Shown: positions 42,458 to 52,368, counted from the first letter of the stretch. The stretch: 64,000 bases of DNA from Bacillota bacterium (GCA_003973385.1 QNYK01000089.1:1-64000), one strand, 5' to 3'. The notes: generated by a model not told the origin, from the sequence alone. Numbers and translations are program-made.

Positions 42458-44338
42458 ATGAAAAAGTTTTCGATCCTTGCGACCCTTATCGTCGCACTAC
42501 TCGGTACCAGCCCCCTCGAAGCCATCCAGTCGACAAGCGGCAGGGTGGATCTGGTCACCATTGATGTGAGGGACAAGGATCTAGCCGAGGTCCTTTCACA
42601 GATCGGCGAGCAAGTCGGTGTCAACATCGTCGTCGATCCTCAGGTATCGGAATCAGTGACGCTCTCACTCGATGCCATCGGGTGGCATGATGCACTCGAG
42701 ATCATCGCTCGTCAGACAAACTGTGTGATGATCGAGCAAAGTGATCGCCTGATTCGTTTCACACAACCGCCATCTTTGAACATCGAGTTCCAGGATGCTG
42801 AACTTGCTGTGGTGCTGGATCTGCTCGCAAAGCAATCGGGAGCCAACATCGTCATCGCAGAAGATGTGGAAGGCAAAGTCAGCCTGATTCTCAGGGATGT
42901 CCCATGGCGTGAGGCGCTCGAAACCATCGTGAAAACCGCCGGCTATGTCGTGGTCAGCGAGCGCAGTGGAATCAGCGAGATTCTCAGGATTGTTTCCCCC
43001 GACAAGTTGATCCAGCAGCAGGAGACACGGATCTACAGGCTGCGTTACGTTCGCCCTCCCGAGCAGTACATCGCCATCATCTCGGACATCGACAAGCAGG
43101 CTGGTAATGTAACTCGCGACCTGTCGACCGAAATGGTGGGGGAGTTCACGCTTCTGAAAGCGCTCAGAAGTACATTATCTCCCGGAGGTGAGATGGATTT
43201 CGACAAAACGACCAACTCCGTCATCGTCAAGGACATCGCTCCTCGACTCGATGAGATCGAAGAGATCATCAAGCAGATCGATATCGAGCCAGCCCTCGTA
43301 CAGATCGAGGTCAAGTTCATCTCGACCACCAGCAATGACATCCTGGAAGCTGGACTGAAATTCGATAACCCCAACACCCCCGGCAGAGACGGATTCCGTC
43401 TCAACGCCTACGGATCCTCACCTCTGTCCGGAATACCCGATCTGTCGGGAACCGGTGCCATCATCGATCCATCACTTGGCCCGGTGTTCCCGGGTTCGGT
43501 GGTTCACAATGGCGGTACCTGGCCCTTTGACATCGGAAACATGCAATCGATCGGTGTTCCGTACCAGGCGCTCGGGATCCTGGACTTCACGCAGACCCAA
43601 CTGCTGTTGTCGATGGTCAAGGACGATGAGAACTCGAAGATCATCCAGCAGCCTTTCCTGACAACGCTCGACAACCACCCGTCGACCATCTTCGTCGGTG
43701 AAGAAGTTCCATTTGCGGTTCAGAACATACAGCAGGATCAGAATGGAAATGTAACGGTATCGATCGACGAGAATCCGCGTTCGCCGGTCAATGTCGGCTT
43801 CACACTCTACGTTTCTCCTCATGTGATTCCCGATACAGACATGATCGATATGTGTGTGATTCCCAAGGTTTCCACACTCGTGGGTAATACCTCGGATATC
43901 CCGGGTTTCGATCGATTCCGCTTCAGCGATCCGGGCAGTGGCAATAGCGCCTACATCGATATACCTCACGAGAGCAGTCAGACGGTTGTCACCTACCTGA
44001 GGGTGCGTGACGGCCAGACTGCCGTGATCGGTGGACTCCACACAGAACGTCGCATCGAGATCGAATCGGGAATACCGCTTCTCTCTTCGATTCCTTATCT
44101 CGGAGAACTGTTCAAGTGGAGAAGGCGTCAGTCTGAAGTCGACCATCTGTTGATCCTGGTGACCCCCAGGATTCTCAAGAGCAATGATGACACCGACGAA
44201 ATCTACCAGCGGGCAATGCTCGAGGCAGAGCGCTGGGATTACTTCAGTGAGAAGTACGGTGACGAATCTGAAGACTCCGGGGACAGCGACGACGCCGTCG
44301 GAGTAACCAGCGACGCAGGAGCCGCAGGCCAGGGCTAG
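42458..44338 (+). CDS. pilQ: Type IV pilus secretin PilQ
   Basis: 626 residues, signal peptide (about 1-22). Two related N domains (LSQIGEQVGVNIVVDPQVSE near 44-63; LAKQSGANIVIAEDVEGKVS near 124-143) precede the N1-type and secretin domains. The secretin signature is VPFAVQNIQ with the VISPHV-type segment, and the C-terminal YLRVRDGQTAVIGGLHTER (about 515-533) and PLLSSIPYLGELFKWRRR (about 545-562). It is the outer-membrane pilus pore. A Ser/Asp/Gly-rich tail ends the protein. A strong terminator follows. Confidence 0.95.
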   Translation: MKKFSILATLIVALLGTSPLEAIQSTSGRVDLVTIDVRDKDLAEVLSQIGEQVGVNIVVDPQVSESVTLSLDAIGWHDALEIIARQTNCVMIEQSDRLIRFTQPPSLNIEFQDAELAVVLDLLAKQSGANIVIAEDVEGKVSLILRDVPWREALETIVKTAGYVVVSERSGISEILRIVSPDKLIQQQETRIYRLRYVRPPEQYIAIISDIDKQAGNVTRDLSTEMVGEFTLLKALRSTLSPGGEMDFDKTTNSVIVKDIAPRLDEIEEIIKQIDIEPALVQIEVKFISTTSNDILEAGLKFDNPNTPGRDGFRLNAYGSSPLSGIPDLSGTGAIIDPSLGPVFPGSVVHNGGTWPFDIGNMQSIGVPYQALGILDFTQTQLLLSMVKDDENSKIIQQPFLTTLDNHPSTIFVGEEVPFAVQNIQQDQNGNVTVSIDENPRSPVNVGFTLYVSPHVIPDTDMIDMCVIPKVSTLVGNTSDIPGFDRFRFSDPGSGNSAYIDIPHESSQTVVTYLRVRDGQTAVIGGLHTERRIEIESGIPLLSSIPYLGELFKWRRRQSEVDHLLILVTPRILKSNDDTDEIYQRAMLEAERWDYFSEKYGDESEDSGDSDDAVGVTSDAGAAGQG

Positions 44339-44360
44339 ATCCCGGTCGAGTGACGATACA

Positions 44361-44397
44361 AGGGCCCGTCCGGCAGCACGCCGGACGGGCCCTTTTT
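44361..44397 (+). terminator. Strong intrinsic terminator after pilQ
   Basis: 13-bp perfect stem GGGCCCGTCCGGC/GCCGGACGGGCCC with a 5-nt loop followed by TTTTT (an A-T pair extends it). Confidence 0.95.
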
Positions 44398-44570
44398 GAT
44401 GGAGGATGGGTGATTTCCTGTGTCCCGAGGCGGGTCTGCTGGAAGATTCGACCGGGTGCGCTACGCTGGTGCGAGTCCTGGGTGGTCCCCGGCATCTTCC
44501 CCAATTGCCTTCGAGCCGCCCACTAACTCGTGCCGCAGTTGCGGTGACATGCTGGAGTTCGAGGTGCCCG

Positions 44571-46079
44571 ATGCGATGGCTCGTCCATTCACAAGATCGT
44601 GATGCCCTGGCGGTCGCTCTCATCGATGATGAGGGGCTGCTCTGGGAGTATCACGAGGAGGACCGCGACACCATCCGGACACTCGGCAATGTCTATCTGG
44701 GAAGAGTGGTCAATGTCGAGGCCGCGATCCAGTCTGCCTTCATAGACATCGGCGAACGTCGCACTGCGTTCCTCCACATCTCGGACCTGCATCCGGCCTA
44801 CGAGGGAGCCACCAGGGTACCGGTCGACCAGCTGGGTGAGCGCCCTCCTCGTGAGCGAGGCGAGGAGCGGATCCAGGATATCTTGCGCCGAGGTCAGGAG
44901 GTGCTGGTTCAGGTCAGCAAGGAATCGATCGGACAGAAGGGTCCGACGGTGACCACTCTTGTCGGTCTCCCAGGACGGTCGGTGGTGTTGATGACCGGCT
45001 TGGATCGACCGGGGATTTCCAGGAAAATCATCGACGAGAAGGAGCGGGATCGCCTGAGGAAGCTGGCGGATCAACTTCCTGATATTCCAAACGCGGGGAT
45101 CATCGTCCGTACTGCAGCCCGGGTCCTGGACCTCGATCAACTGACTGCAGAGGTCGAGGTGCTGGCCGAGAACTGGAAGCGGATCTGTGTCAGTGCCCAG
45201 GCGGGTGGCGGTCCAGTGCTTCTTCACCGTGAGGCGGACCTGCTGCTGAGGACTGCCAGAGACCTGGTCTCGGAGCAGGTCCAGGAAGTGGTTTTTGATG
45301 ACCCCTGGGCGGCGGAGAATTTTCTCGAGTATCGGAGCCTGTGGAACCCGGGAGAGGTGGCACCTGTTCGGCTGCATCGTAGCAAATCGCCGCTATTCAT
45401 GGAGTTCGGCAGTTCGCAATGTGTTGAACAGCAGATCAATTCCATCTACGATCGCAAGGTTGCCCTGGCGAGCGGAGGCTCCCTCGTCATCGATGAGACC
45501 GAAGCGCTGGTCGCCATCGATGTGAATTCGGGAAGCAGCACGTCAGAAAGTGATCTGGAGAGTACCGCGCTGCGGACAAATCTGGAGGCAGCCAGAGAGA
45601 TCGCAAGAAATCTGCGGCTACGAGACATCGGCGGTGTGGTGGTCTGCGATTTCATCGACATGATGGAGATCGAGAATCGTCGAACCGTCGAAGATGAGTT
45701 TCGTGATCTGGTTCGCGATGACCGGGCAAAGATCTGGTTTGCGAAGATCTCGAGGTTCGGTTTGCTCGAGTTGACGAGGCAGCGGATCGGGCCCTCCAAG
45801 GATCGGGCTGGACGGGAACCCTGTCCAGCCTGTCTCGGTCGAGGGACGGTGCGTAGCGCCAGCAGTGTTGCCATCGGCGTGATCCGGGAACTGCGTCAGG
45901 GGATTGCGAAGTCCGCATCCGACGAGGCCCTGGTCACCGTGGGGCAACCGGTCAGGGATCTGTTACTGGGAGCTCGTAGGGAAGATCTCGACGCGCTGGA
46001 ACTGGAGTTTGGAAAACGGATCGTGGTACTCGGTGGCCAGGATTGGTCCCCCGAGCGCTGGACGATCCAGTACCGCTGA
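44571..46079 (+). CDS. rng: Ribonuclease E/G
   Basis: 502 residues from the ATG at 44571 behind GAGGTG; 55 codons upstream in frame are not conserved. The N-terminal S1 domain (LGNVYLGRVVNVEAAIQSAFIDIG, about 32-55) is followed by the RNase H-like and 5' sensor parts, the catalytic Asp pair in AIDVNSG and VVCDFIDM, and the zinc-link CPACLGRGTV (about 419-428). It has no long C-terminal scaffold, so it is RNase G-like in size. It lies just before rplU-rpmA-obg, a placement also seen in other bacteria. Confidence 0.93.
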   Translation: MRWLVHSQDRDALAVALIDDEGLLWEYHEEDRDTIRTLGNVYLGRVVNVEAAIQSAFIDIGERRTAFLHISDLHPAYEGATRVPVDQLGERPPRERGEERIQDILRRGQEVLVQVSKESIGQKGPTVTTLVGLPGRSVVLMTGLDRPGISRKIIDEKERDRLRKLADQLPDIPNAGIIVRTAARVLDLDQLTAEVEVLAENWKRICVSAQAGGGPVLLHREADLLLRTARDLVSEQVQEVVFDDPWAAENFLEYRSLWNPGEVAPVRLHRSKSPLFMEFGSSQCVEQQINSIYDRKVALASGGSLVIDETEALVAIDVNSGSSTSESDLESTALRTNLEAAREIARNLRLRDIGGVVVCDFIDMMEIENRRTVEDEFRDLVRDDRAKIWFAKISRFGLLELTRQRIGPSKDRAGREPCPACLGRGTVRSASSVAIGVIRELRQGIAKSASDEALVTVGQPVRDLLLGARREDLDALELEFGKRIVVLGGQDWSPERWTIQYR

Positions 46080-46106
46080 CCGGGTCAGCGTTGTGAAAGA
46101 GGCAGG

Positions 46107-46421
46107 ATGCACGCGATCATTCGTGATGGCGGTCGACAGTACCGGGTTCAGGAGGGCGAGATCCTGTTCCTGGATCTACGCACCGCGGAACCGGGCAGCA
46201 CCATCCAGTTTCCCGAGGTTCTGGCCATCGAGCCGGGACCGGGTGAGTTCGTCTGTGGAACTCCACTGGTCGACGGCGCCCATGTGGAGGCCGAGGTGAT
46301 CGGTGAGGTGAAGGGACCGAAGGTGATCTTCCACCGCTTCCGTCGCCGCAAAAATTCCCACAGCCGCAAGGGGCATCGTCAACGTTACACCAAGGTCCGG
46401 ATCGGAAAGATCGCAGGATAA
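46107..46421 (+). CDS. rplU: Ribosomal protein L21
   Basis: 104 residues. It begins MHAIIRDGGRQYRVQEGE and has the GPKVIFHRFRRRKNSHSRKG (about 68-87) and YTKVRI segments that identify bL21. Part of the 50S subunit, followed by rpmA as usual. Confidence 0.97.
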   Translation: MHAIIRDGGRQYRVQEGEILFLDLRTAEPGSTIQFPEVLAIEPGPGEFVCGTPLVDGAHVEAEVIGEVKGPKVIFHRFRRRKNSHSRKGHRQRYTKVRIGKIAG

Positions 46422-46464
46422 GCCCACGGCTCCGCCGAGGAGCCCTCGACAGGAGTGAACCAGA

Positions 46465-46713
46465 ATGGCGCATAAAAAGGGCCAGGGCGCAACGCGCAAC
46501 GGCCGTGACTCCAACGCGCAGAACCGCGGTGTGAAGAAGTTCGGTGGTGAGAGCGTCATCGCTGGAAATATCATCATCCGCCAGTGCGGCACCAAGTTCC
46601 ATCCCGGCATCAATGTCGGCATGGGTAAAGATTACACCCTGTTCGCTCTGACCGAGGGGGTGGTCCGATTCGGAACCAGGAGCAGGGTTCATGTCGACCA
46701 GGCGTCGGCGTAG
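46465..46713 (+). CDS. rpmA: Ribosomal protein L27
   Basis: 82 residues, GGAGTG ribosome site. Begins [20 protein letters not shown] and has [17 protein letters not shown]-type and [10 protein letters not shown] segments, complete for bL27. The N-terminus starts directly with the mature-type sequence, so no Firmicute-style cleavage extension is present. Confidence 0.98.
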   Translation: MAHKKGQGATRNGRDSNAQNRGVKKFGGESVIAGNIIIRQCGTKFHPGINVGMGKDYTLFALTEGVVRFGTRSRVHVDQASA

Positions 46714-46739
46714 TTCCCTCCTGAGTTGCGGATAGACAG

Positions 46740-47759
46740 ATGTCAGTCCGATTTGTCGACGAAGGCGATCTGCGTGTGGCCAGCGGCCCAGGTGGCGCTG
46801 GTTGCGTTTCCTTTCGTCGCGAAAAATACATTCCTCGAGGCGGTCCCGACGGCGGAAACGGAGGTCGGGGCGGGCATATCGTGCTGCGCGCCGACCCCCA
46901 TGTTCAGACCTTACTCGATTTCCTCGGCCGCCCCGTCCACAAGGCCCAGAAGGGTGCTGCCGGATCGGGTAAGAACCGCACCGGCGGCAACGGTTCAGAT
47001 CTGACCCTGAATCTGCCCATCGGTACTGCTGTCCTCGACGCTACCGACGGCTCGCTGGTGGTCGATCTGACCGAGGCCGAGCAGACCGTGGTCGTGGCTC
47101 GCGGGGGCAGCGGTGGCAGGGGCAACCTCTCCTATGTCACTTCCACTTACCAGGCTCCTCGAGAGTTCACCCCGGGCGAGCCGGGCGAGCAGAGGTCCTT
47201 CCGGCTCGAACTGAAATTGATCGCAGATGTCGGATTGCTCGGCCTGCCCAACGCTGGCAAGAGCACCTTCCTCTCCCGGGTCTCTCGGGCTCACCCGAAG
47301 ATTGCGGATTACCCTTTCACGACCCTCAAACCTCAGCTCGGAATCGCGGAACTGGACCCATCTCGGCGCATCGTGGTGGCTGACATCCCCGGTCTGATCG
47401 AGGGCGCGTCGCAGGGAGTCGGGCTGGGCGTGTCCTTTCTCAAGCACCTGCAGAGGACGAGGGTGCTGGTACACCTGCTCGATCCGTATCTACGGGATCT
47501 GGATGAGATCGTCGAGGATCACCGGATCATCCGTCACGAGATCGAGGCGCACTCACCGGTGCTCGCCAGCAGGCATTGTGTGACGGTCCTCAACAAATCA
47601 GATCTGCTGGCGCCGGAGCAGGCGGAGAGCCTCCGGGAGAGTCTCCAGAAGCGCCTCGGAGAGCCTGTGACTCTGATCTCGGGGGTGAGCGGGAAGGGGC
47701 TGGATCGGCTCATGGAGCAGATCTGGAGTGCCCTGCAGCAGCAGATCGATACGCCCTGA
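46740..47759 (+). CDS. obgE: GTPase Obg/CgtA
   Basis: 339 residues. The glycine-rich Obg fold (SGPGGAGCVSFRREKYIPRG with GGPDGGNGGRGG, about 16-45) is followed by the G domain: P-loop GLPNAGKSTF (about 166-175), switch FTTLKPQLG, DIPGLIEGAS (DxxG) and NKSDLL (about 283-288). The OCT C-terminal domain is absent, as in many bacteria. It associates with the 50S subunit. Confidence 0.97.
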   Translation: MSVRFVDEGDLRVASGPGGAGCVSFRREKYIPRGGPDGGNGGRGGHIVLRADPHVQTLLDFLGRPVHKAQKGAAGSGKNRTGGNGSDLTLNLPIGTAVLDATDGSLVVDLTEAEQTVVVARGGSGGRGNLSYVTSTYQAPREFTPGEPGEQRSFRLELKLIADVGLLGLPNAGKSTFLSRVSRAHPKIADYPFTTLKPQLGIAELDPSRRIVVADIPGLIEGASQGVGLGVSFLKHLQRTRVLVHLLDPYLRDLDEIVEDHRIIRHEIEAHSPVLASRHCVTVLNKSDLLAPEQAESLRESLQKRLGEPVTLISGVSGKGLDRLMEQIWSALQQQIDTP

Positions 47760-47868
47760 AACGCCCGATCGGGGGCCATCGGCACCGATCTGCTTCGCAT
47801 CGTATTCTTCTTGGGAAGATCTGTGTGCCCTTTCGGGCCAGCAACCCACGGATCTCCCGGGAGACGTC

Positions 47869-48966
47869 ATGGAATTTCACGAGATGTTGCGCCGGATGGT
47901 GCTCGAAAAAGCTTCTGACCTGTTCGTCAAGGTGGGGTGCCCGCCCTCGCTGAGAGTCGATGGCGTGGTTCAGTTCCTCGACTGCGAAGAGGTTTCACCT
48001 CGAGATGCCCAGGAGATCCTCGAGATCATCCAGGACTCGCGTCCCGATGCGTTGCCACAGAAACTGGACGTAGACACATCCTACGAGCTGCCCGGAATCG
48101 GCAGGTTCCGTGTCAACATCTTGCATCAGCGCGGACAACTGGGCTTCGTATTTCGCCATGTCACACAGACGGTTCCCAGTTTCGAGGATCTGAGTCTTCC
48201 TCGTGAGACTCTCGTGAAACTGGCAGAGCAGAAACGTGGGCTCGTGCTGGTCACCGGTAACACCGGCTCGGGAAAGTCGACGACGCTGGCAGCGATGGTT
48301 CACCACATCAATGAAACCGCCAATCGTCACATCATCACGGTCGAGGATCCCATCGAATTTACCTTCCGGGACCGCAAGTCGATCATCGACCAGCGTGAAG
48401 TGGGTATCGACACCGAGTCCTTCCCGGTAGCCCTTCGCCACTCCCTGCGGCAGAGTCCGGATGTGATACTGATCGGTGAGATGCGTGACCGCGAGACGAT
48501 GGAGGCCGCCATCGCTGCGGCAGAGACGGGTCATCTGGTGCTCTCCACCCTGCACACCGTCAACGCGACACAGACCGTCGAACGGATCATCCACTTCTTC
48601 CCTCCTCACCAGCACGAACTGATCCGATTGCAACTCTCGCTGGTGCTCTCCGGGGTCGTGTGCCAGCGACTGGTGCCCTTCAAGGAGAATGCGGGTAGGG
48701 TTCCCGCACTCGAACTGATGATCAACAGTCCAACGATCCGGGAATTGCTGAGAGAAGGTCGTACCCACGAACTCGCCAACGCACTTCGCGAGGGAGAGCA
48801 CTATGGATGCTGCACCTTCAACCAGTCACTCAGAAGCCTCTACCAGGCGGACCGGATCAGCCTCGAGGAAGCACTCTCCTATTCGGACTTCCCCGACGAA
48901 CTCCAGCTGGAGTTGCGCGGCGTGGTCAAGGGCTCAGCGATGGGGGATTTCGACTTCGAATACTAG
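47869..48966 (+). CDS. pilT: Type IV pilus retraction ATPase (PilT/PilU family)
   Basis: 365 residues from the ATG at 47869 after GGGAGA; the longer upstream frame is not conserved. The N-terminal PAS-like domain starts MEFHEMLRRMVLEKASDLF. Walker A GNTGSGKSTTLAAMV (about 130-144), the Asp box VEDPIEFTF (about 155-163), Walker B LIGEMRDRETMEAAIAAAET (about 201-220), and the histidine box HLVLSTLHT are intact. The C-terminal retraction motif region reads TIRELLREGRTHELANAL where PilT usually has AIRNLIRE. It drives pilus retraction. Confidence 0.93.
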   Translation: MEFHEMLRRMVLEKASDLFVKVGCPPSLRVDGVVQFLDCEEVSPRDAQEILEIIQDSRPDALPQKLDVDTSYELPGIGRFRVNILHQRGQLGFVFRHVTQTVPSFEDLSLPRETLVKLAEQKRGLVLVTGNTGSGKSTTLAAMVHHINETANRHIITVEDPIEFTFRDRKSIIDQREVGIDTESFPVALRHSLRQSPDVILIGEMRDRETMEAAIAAAETGHLVLSTLHTVNATQTVERIIHFFPPHQHELIRLQLSLVLSGVVCQRLVPFKENAGRVPALELMINSPTIRELLREGRTHELANALREGEHYGCCTFNQSLRSLYQADRISLEEALSYSDFPDELQLELRGVVKGSAMGDFDFEY

Positions 48967-49026
48967 GCCGATCGACTGTGGATCGACCTCGCTTCACGGT
49001 ATCCTCCCTGATGAATGGGAGGATCG

Positions 49027-49788
49027 ATGCAGACCCTCGTCATCGATATCGGAAACACTCGCCTCTGCTGGCGCCATCGAGATGGCACCGGCGAGGTCCA
49101 GTCCGGTACCGCATCGCATGAAGCCATCGCTGACGTGCTCTCTGATCTGCCATGCGCAGAATCCATCGCAATCTCCTCGGTTGTGCCTGCTCATGAACCG
49201 GAACTGGAGAAGTGGCTTCGGCGGACCGATCGCCCGGCTGCACTGTGGGTGAGAAGCGGTGCGGATCTGGGAGATCGTGTTTGCACCGATGAGCCGCACC
49301 GAACCGGCGCAGACAGAGCGCTCTGCGCACTCGCCTGGGGAGCCAGCGGTGAGCATCGCTCCGCTGTCATCATCGATGCGGGCAGCGCCGTGACCGTCGA
49401 CGCCGTCTCTGCTTCGGGACAACTACTGGGGGGTTGGATCGCTCCTGGACTGGGTGCCCTCGGAGCCGGGCTTCGCCAGGTTGCCCCATCGCTACCGGAT
49501 CCCACCGTTGTATCCGCCAGCAGCAGCGACCCGGAACCTCGCCAGATGCTACCGTGGGCCAGTGACACGAAACTGGCCATCGGCGGCGGCATCGAGTCCC
49601 TCTTCATCGGCGGAATTCAGGCTCTCAGGGATCGGGTTCAATCGGGTCTCGGAGATGGTGCTGTCACCGTACTCACTGGAGGCGATTCCGACCTGCTGAT
49701 GCAGGCACTGGAGCCAGCAGTCCTGCGTCCAGGGCTGGTTCTCGACGGTCTCGAAGCGTTATTGCGGGGAGCCGCCGATGCGCAGTGA
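49027..49788 (+). CDS. coaX: Type III pantothenate kinase
   Basis: 253 residues from the ATG at 49027, with GGGAGG upstream; four residues upstream in frame are unlikely to be translated. The ATP-binding DIGNTRLCW is near residues 6-14, with RTGADRALCALAWG (about 96-109) and IIDAGSAVTVDAVSASGQLLGGWIAPGL (about 115-142, split over the motif), hallmarks of CoaX. It phosphorylates pantothenate for CoA synthesis. Overlaps the next gene by 11 bases. Confidence 0.93.
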   Translation: MQTLVIDIGNTRLCWRHRDGTGEVQSGTASHEAIADVLSDLPCAESIAISSVVPAHEPELEKWLRRTDRPAALWVRSGADLGDRVCTDEPHRTGADRALCALAWGASGEHRSAVIIDAGSAVTVDAVSASGQLLGGWIAPGLGALGAGLRQVAPSLPDPTVVSASSSDPEPRQMLPWASDTKLAIGGGIESLFIGGIQALRDRVQSGLGDGAVTVLTGGDSDLLMQALEPAVLRPGLVLDGLEALLRGAADAQ

Positions 49789-50878
49789 GGGCTGGGTCGC
49801 CGAGGTGACGGGAGTGGGGCGCTCGGCACTCCACGGCATCATGATCGGAGGAGTGCCCTCGGCAGCGTGGCTGAAGCAGTGTTTCAGAGGAGCGGGAGAT
49901 TCGCCACACGGCAGCATCCACGAGCAAAACGGCGAGGTGATCGACGACGTGGTGCTGTTGCAGTGGCCCGGTTCCGAGTCGCGTCACCTCATCACCTTGC
50001 ACGGGAGTCCGCTGCTCAGTGAACGTATCGTGCAGAGATTCGAGCAACTCGGAGCGGTTCGACGCGACAGCGTCGACGAACTGTGGCCCACCACAATTTC
50101 CTCAGCAGCCAGCGAAATCGCGCAGCAGGCACTGACAGCGCTGCCGAACGCGCCCAGCGTCGAGGCGGCTACCTTCCTGCTGGAGCAGGCCTCCCCGGAT
50201 GGCCTTGCCGGGTGGGTCGAGCGGGCTGCAGTCAATTTTCCTTCGCGCGATGAGATCGAGTCGATGCTCGGTCGCAGTGCCATCGGGATCGGTGTCTTGC
50301 AGCCTCCCAGGGTGGTGATCGCAGGGGTGCCCAACGCCGGCAAGAGTACACTCTTCAACTTGCTCGTCGGTGACCAGAGAACCCTCACATCGAGCGAGCC
50401 GGGCACCACCCGTGACCTGATCGATGCCCCGGCGAATTTCCGTGGATTTCCGATCCTGCTCGTCGATGGAGCGGGACTGCGAGAAGTGCAACAGTCGGTG
50501 GAACGGGAGGGAGTCCGACGGATGCGTCAGGCGATGCTGCAGGCAGATCTTGTCCTGCATCTGATTCCCCCCTCACAAGCGGGGACCGGTGCTGATTCGC
50601 CACAAACTACACCTCGCAGAACACTTGTCTTCCACAGTCGACGCGACGAGGATCGAGCGATGAAAATCGATGGTCCAGCGATCTCCGCCGTCACCGGCGA
50701 GGGCATCGACGAGTTGAAGGATCTGGTCCTGAGAGAGTTGTATGGTGTCGAGCGGATTCCGAGTCTCGAGCCAACCCTGTTCCTCGCATCGCAGCGGCGT
50801 ATCCTGGAGGACGCCATCGAGGCACTCGAAGCGGGAGAGACGCCGAGCGAGTTGAGATTCGGGATCGTCCAGAGTTGA
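49778..50878 (+). CDS. MnmE (TrmE)-like GTPase, degenerate
   Basis: 366 residues, shorter than MnmE (about 450). G1 GVPNAGKST and the SSEPGTTRDLIDAP switch 1 are present, then DGAGLREV in place of DTAGLRE. The G4 NKxD is lost (VFHSRRDED) and G5 SAVTGEGIDEL remains. The C-terminal CIGK, whose cysteine is essential for tRNA wobble-uridine modification, is missing (the protein ends FGIVQS). The N-terminal formyl-THF-type domain is diverged. I read it as an MnmE paralogue or lineage-specific variant without the canonical activity; another role in tRNA modification or GTP sensing is open. Confidence 0.8.
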   Translation: MRSEGWVAEVTGVGRSALHGIMIGGVPSAAWLKQCFRGAGDSPHGSIHEQNGEVIDDVVLLQWPGSESRHLITLHGSPLLSERIVQRFEQLGAVRRDSVDELWPTTISSAASEIAQQALTALPNAPSVEAATFLLEQASPDGLAGWVERAAVNFPSRDEIESMLGRSAIGIGVLQPPRVVIAGVPNAGKSTLFNLLVGDQRTLTSSEPGTTRDLIDAPANFRGFPILLVDGAGLREVQQSVEREGVRRMRQAMLQADLVLHLIPPSQAGTGADSPQTTPRRTLVFHSRRDEDRAMKIDGPAISAVTGEGIDELKDLVLRELYGVERIPSLEPTLFLASQRRILEDAIEALEAGETPSELRFGIVQS

Positions 50879-50894
50879 CGAGAGGGAGCAGCAG

Positions 50895-51809
50895 ATGAAG
50901 TCGGTAGATCGAGACCTGGTGGAACTCTCTGACCTCGCCCCGGAGGCGATCAGAAAACTCCTGCATCGTGCCGACCAGATGCGGACGCAGCAGGTGCCGC
51001 TGTGGCGAGATTCGGTGCGTCATGTCGGTCTCATCTTCGCTGAACCCAGTACGCGAACCAGCCTCTCCTTTGTCGCGGCGATCGATCGTCTGGGGGCTTA
51101 TCCGTTGCAACTGGATGCAGAGAATTCCAGTTTCAGCAAGGGCGAGACATTGCTCGATACCGCCTCGACCCTGGAATCGATCGGTGCCGAGTCGATCGTG
51201 GTCCGCGACGGTAACGAGATGTCAGCCCGATCTCTGGCGGAGCACTGTGATGCAGGGGTGATCAATGCCGGTGGCGGAACCCGAGCTCATCCGACCCAGG
51301 GTTTACTCGATGCTCTGACACTGCTCGATGAGTTCGGCGACCTGGAGGGGAAAACGGTCGGAATCGTTGGAGATGTTCTTCGCAGCAGAGTGGCACGAAG
51401 TGACATCGTCGCGTTCCAGGCGCTGGGTGCAAGGGTCGTGCTGGTGGCTCCCGATTACTTTCAGGACAAGACTCTGTCGGAGGCGGGCGTCGAACTGGAA
51501 TCGAAGCTGGACGATGCGCTGCCGCACCTCGATGCGATCCAGATGTTGCGAATCCAGAAGGAGCGCGGCGACGGCGACCCGGAGCACAACTTGCAGAATT
51601 ATGTGCGAGATTATCGTCTCGATGAGCGGCGCCTTGCGCTGGCAAGACCGTCGCTGGTGGTACTGCACCCGGGACCGATGAACCGGGAAGTAGAAATCAC
51701 ATCAGGGGTGGCGGATGGTCCCAGGTCTCGAATCCGTCAGCAGGTGGCCAACGGCGTGCCGGTGCGGATGGCTGTGGTCGAGCGGGCACTCGGACAGGCC
51801 TCGGGATAG
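50895..51809 (+). CDS. pyrB: Aspartate carbamoyltransferase catalytic subunit
   Basis: 304 residues. Carbamoyl phosphate loop AEPSTRTSLSFV (about 50-61), the HPTQGLLDALTLLDEFG segment (about 133-149) and HPGPMNREVEITS (about 255-267) define PyrB. It condenses carbamoyl phosphate, made by carA/carB in this window, with aspartate. Whether it associates with a PyrI or a PyrC-like partner is not visible here. Confidence 0.96.
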   Translation: MKSVDRDLVELSDLAPEAIRKLLHRADQMRTQQVPLWRDSVRHVGLIFAEPSTRTSLSFVAAIDRLGAYPLQLDAENSSFSKGETLLDTASTLESIGAESIVVRDGNEMSARSLAEHCDAGVINAGGGTRAHPTQGLLDALTLLDEFGDLEGKTVGIVGDVLRSRVARSDIVAFQALGARVVLVAPDYFQDKTLSEAGVELESKLDDALPHLDAIQMLRIQKERGDGDPEHNLQNYVRDYRLDERRLALARPSLVVLHPGPMNREVEITSGVADGPRSRIRQQVANGVPVRMAVVERALGQASG

Positions 51810-51812
51810 GCG

Positions 51813-52196
51813 ATGCCAGCTGCAGGAAGATGGCTGCCGTGGATCACCCTGATGCTGGCTGCGGTCGTCGGCTGGCTGCCGGGAGATCGAATCGGTGAAC
51901 TTCCCGAAGTGCTGCTTCGGCCCGGCCGTGATCTGGTGCTACATGCGGTCGGCTTCTGTCTCCTGACTCTCACCTTTCGTGGCTGGCGTGGACGCTACAC
52001 TCCCACATCTCGCTGGCTGCCCGGTGCAGTGGTGATCCTGGTGCTGTTTGCGTTGATCCACGAAGCCGCCCAGGAACGGGTGCCGGGTCGTCACCGAGAT
52101 CTGCAGGATCTCTTCGCAGACCTGGTGGGCATCCTCATCGGCATTGCGATCTCGCTGTTGATCTTTCGAGGAAAATCTGACGGAGCGACTGAATAG
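51813..52196 (+). CDS. VanZ-like small membrane protein
   Basis: 127 residues, four hydrophobic helices. The pattern RDLVLHAVGFCLLTLTF (about 39-55), IHEAAQERVPGRHRDLQDLFADLVG (about 82-106) matches VanZ family proteins, including the conserved H, E, R and D positions. The family is associated with teicoplanin resistance and membrane or envelope processes but its chemistry is unclear. It starts three bases after pyrB. Confidence 0.7.
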   Translation: MPAAGRWLPWITLMLAAVVGWLPGDRIGELPEVLLRPGRDLVLHAVGFCLLTLTFRGWRGRYTPTSRWLPGAVVILVLFALIHEAAQERVPGRHRDLQDLFADLVGILIGIAISLLIFRGKSDGATE

Positions 52197-52368
52197 TCGC
52201 CGTGTATCGCCGTCATCTCCGTACAGGGTGTCTTGAGCAGCGATTCGGGGACAGATGGCCCGACGGTGCTGTCTCCCCCAAAGGCAGCCCAGATGGTATC
52301 CTGGGGGCGGTCCCCACTGTGCCGGTGCCGGTTCACAGCGCCGATGAGCGATTTCTGGAGGGAGTCCG

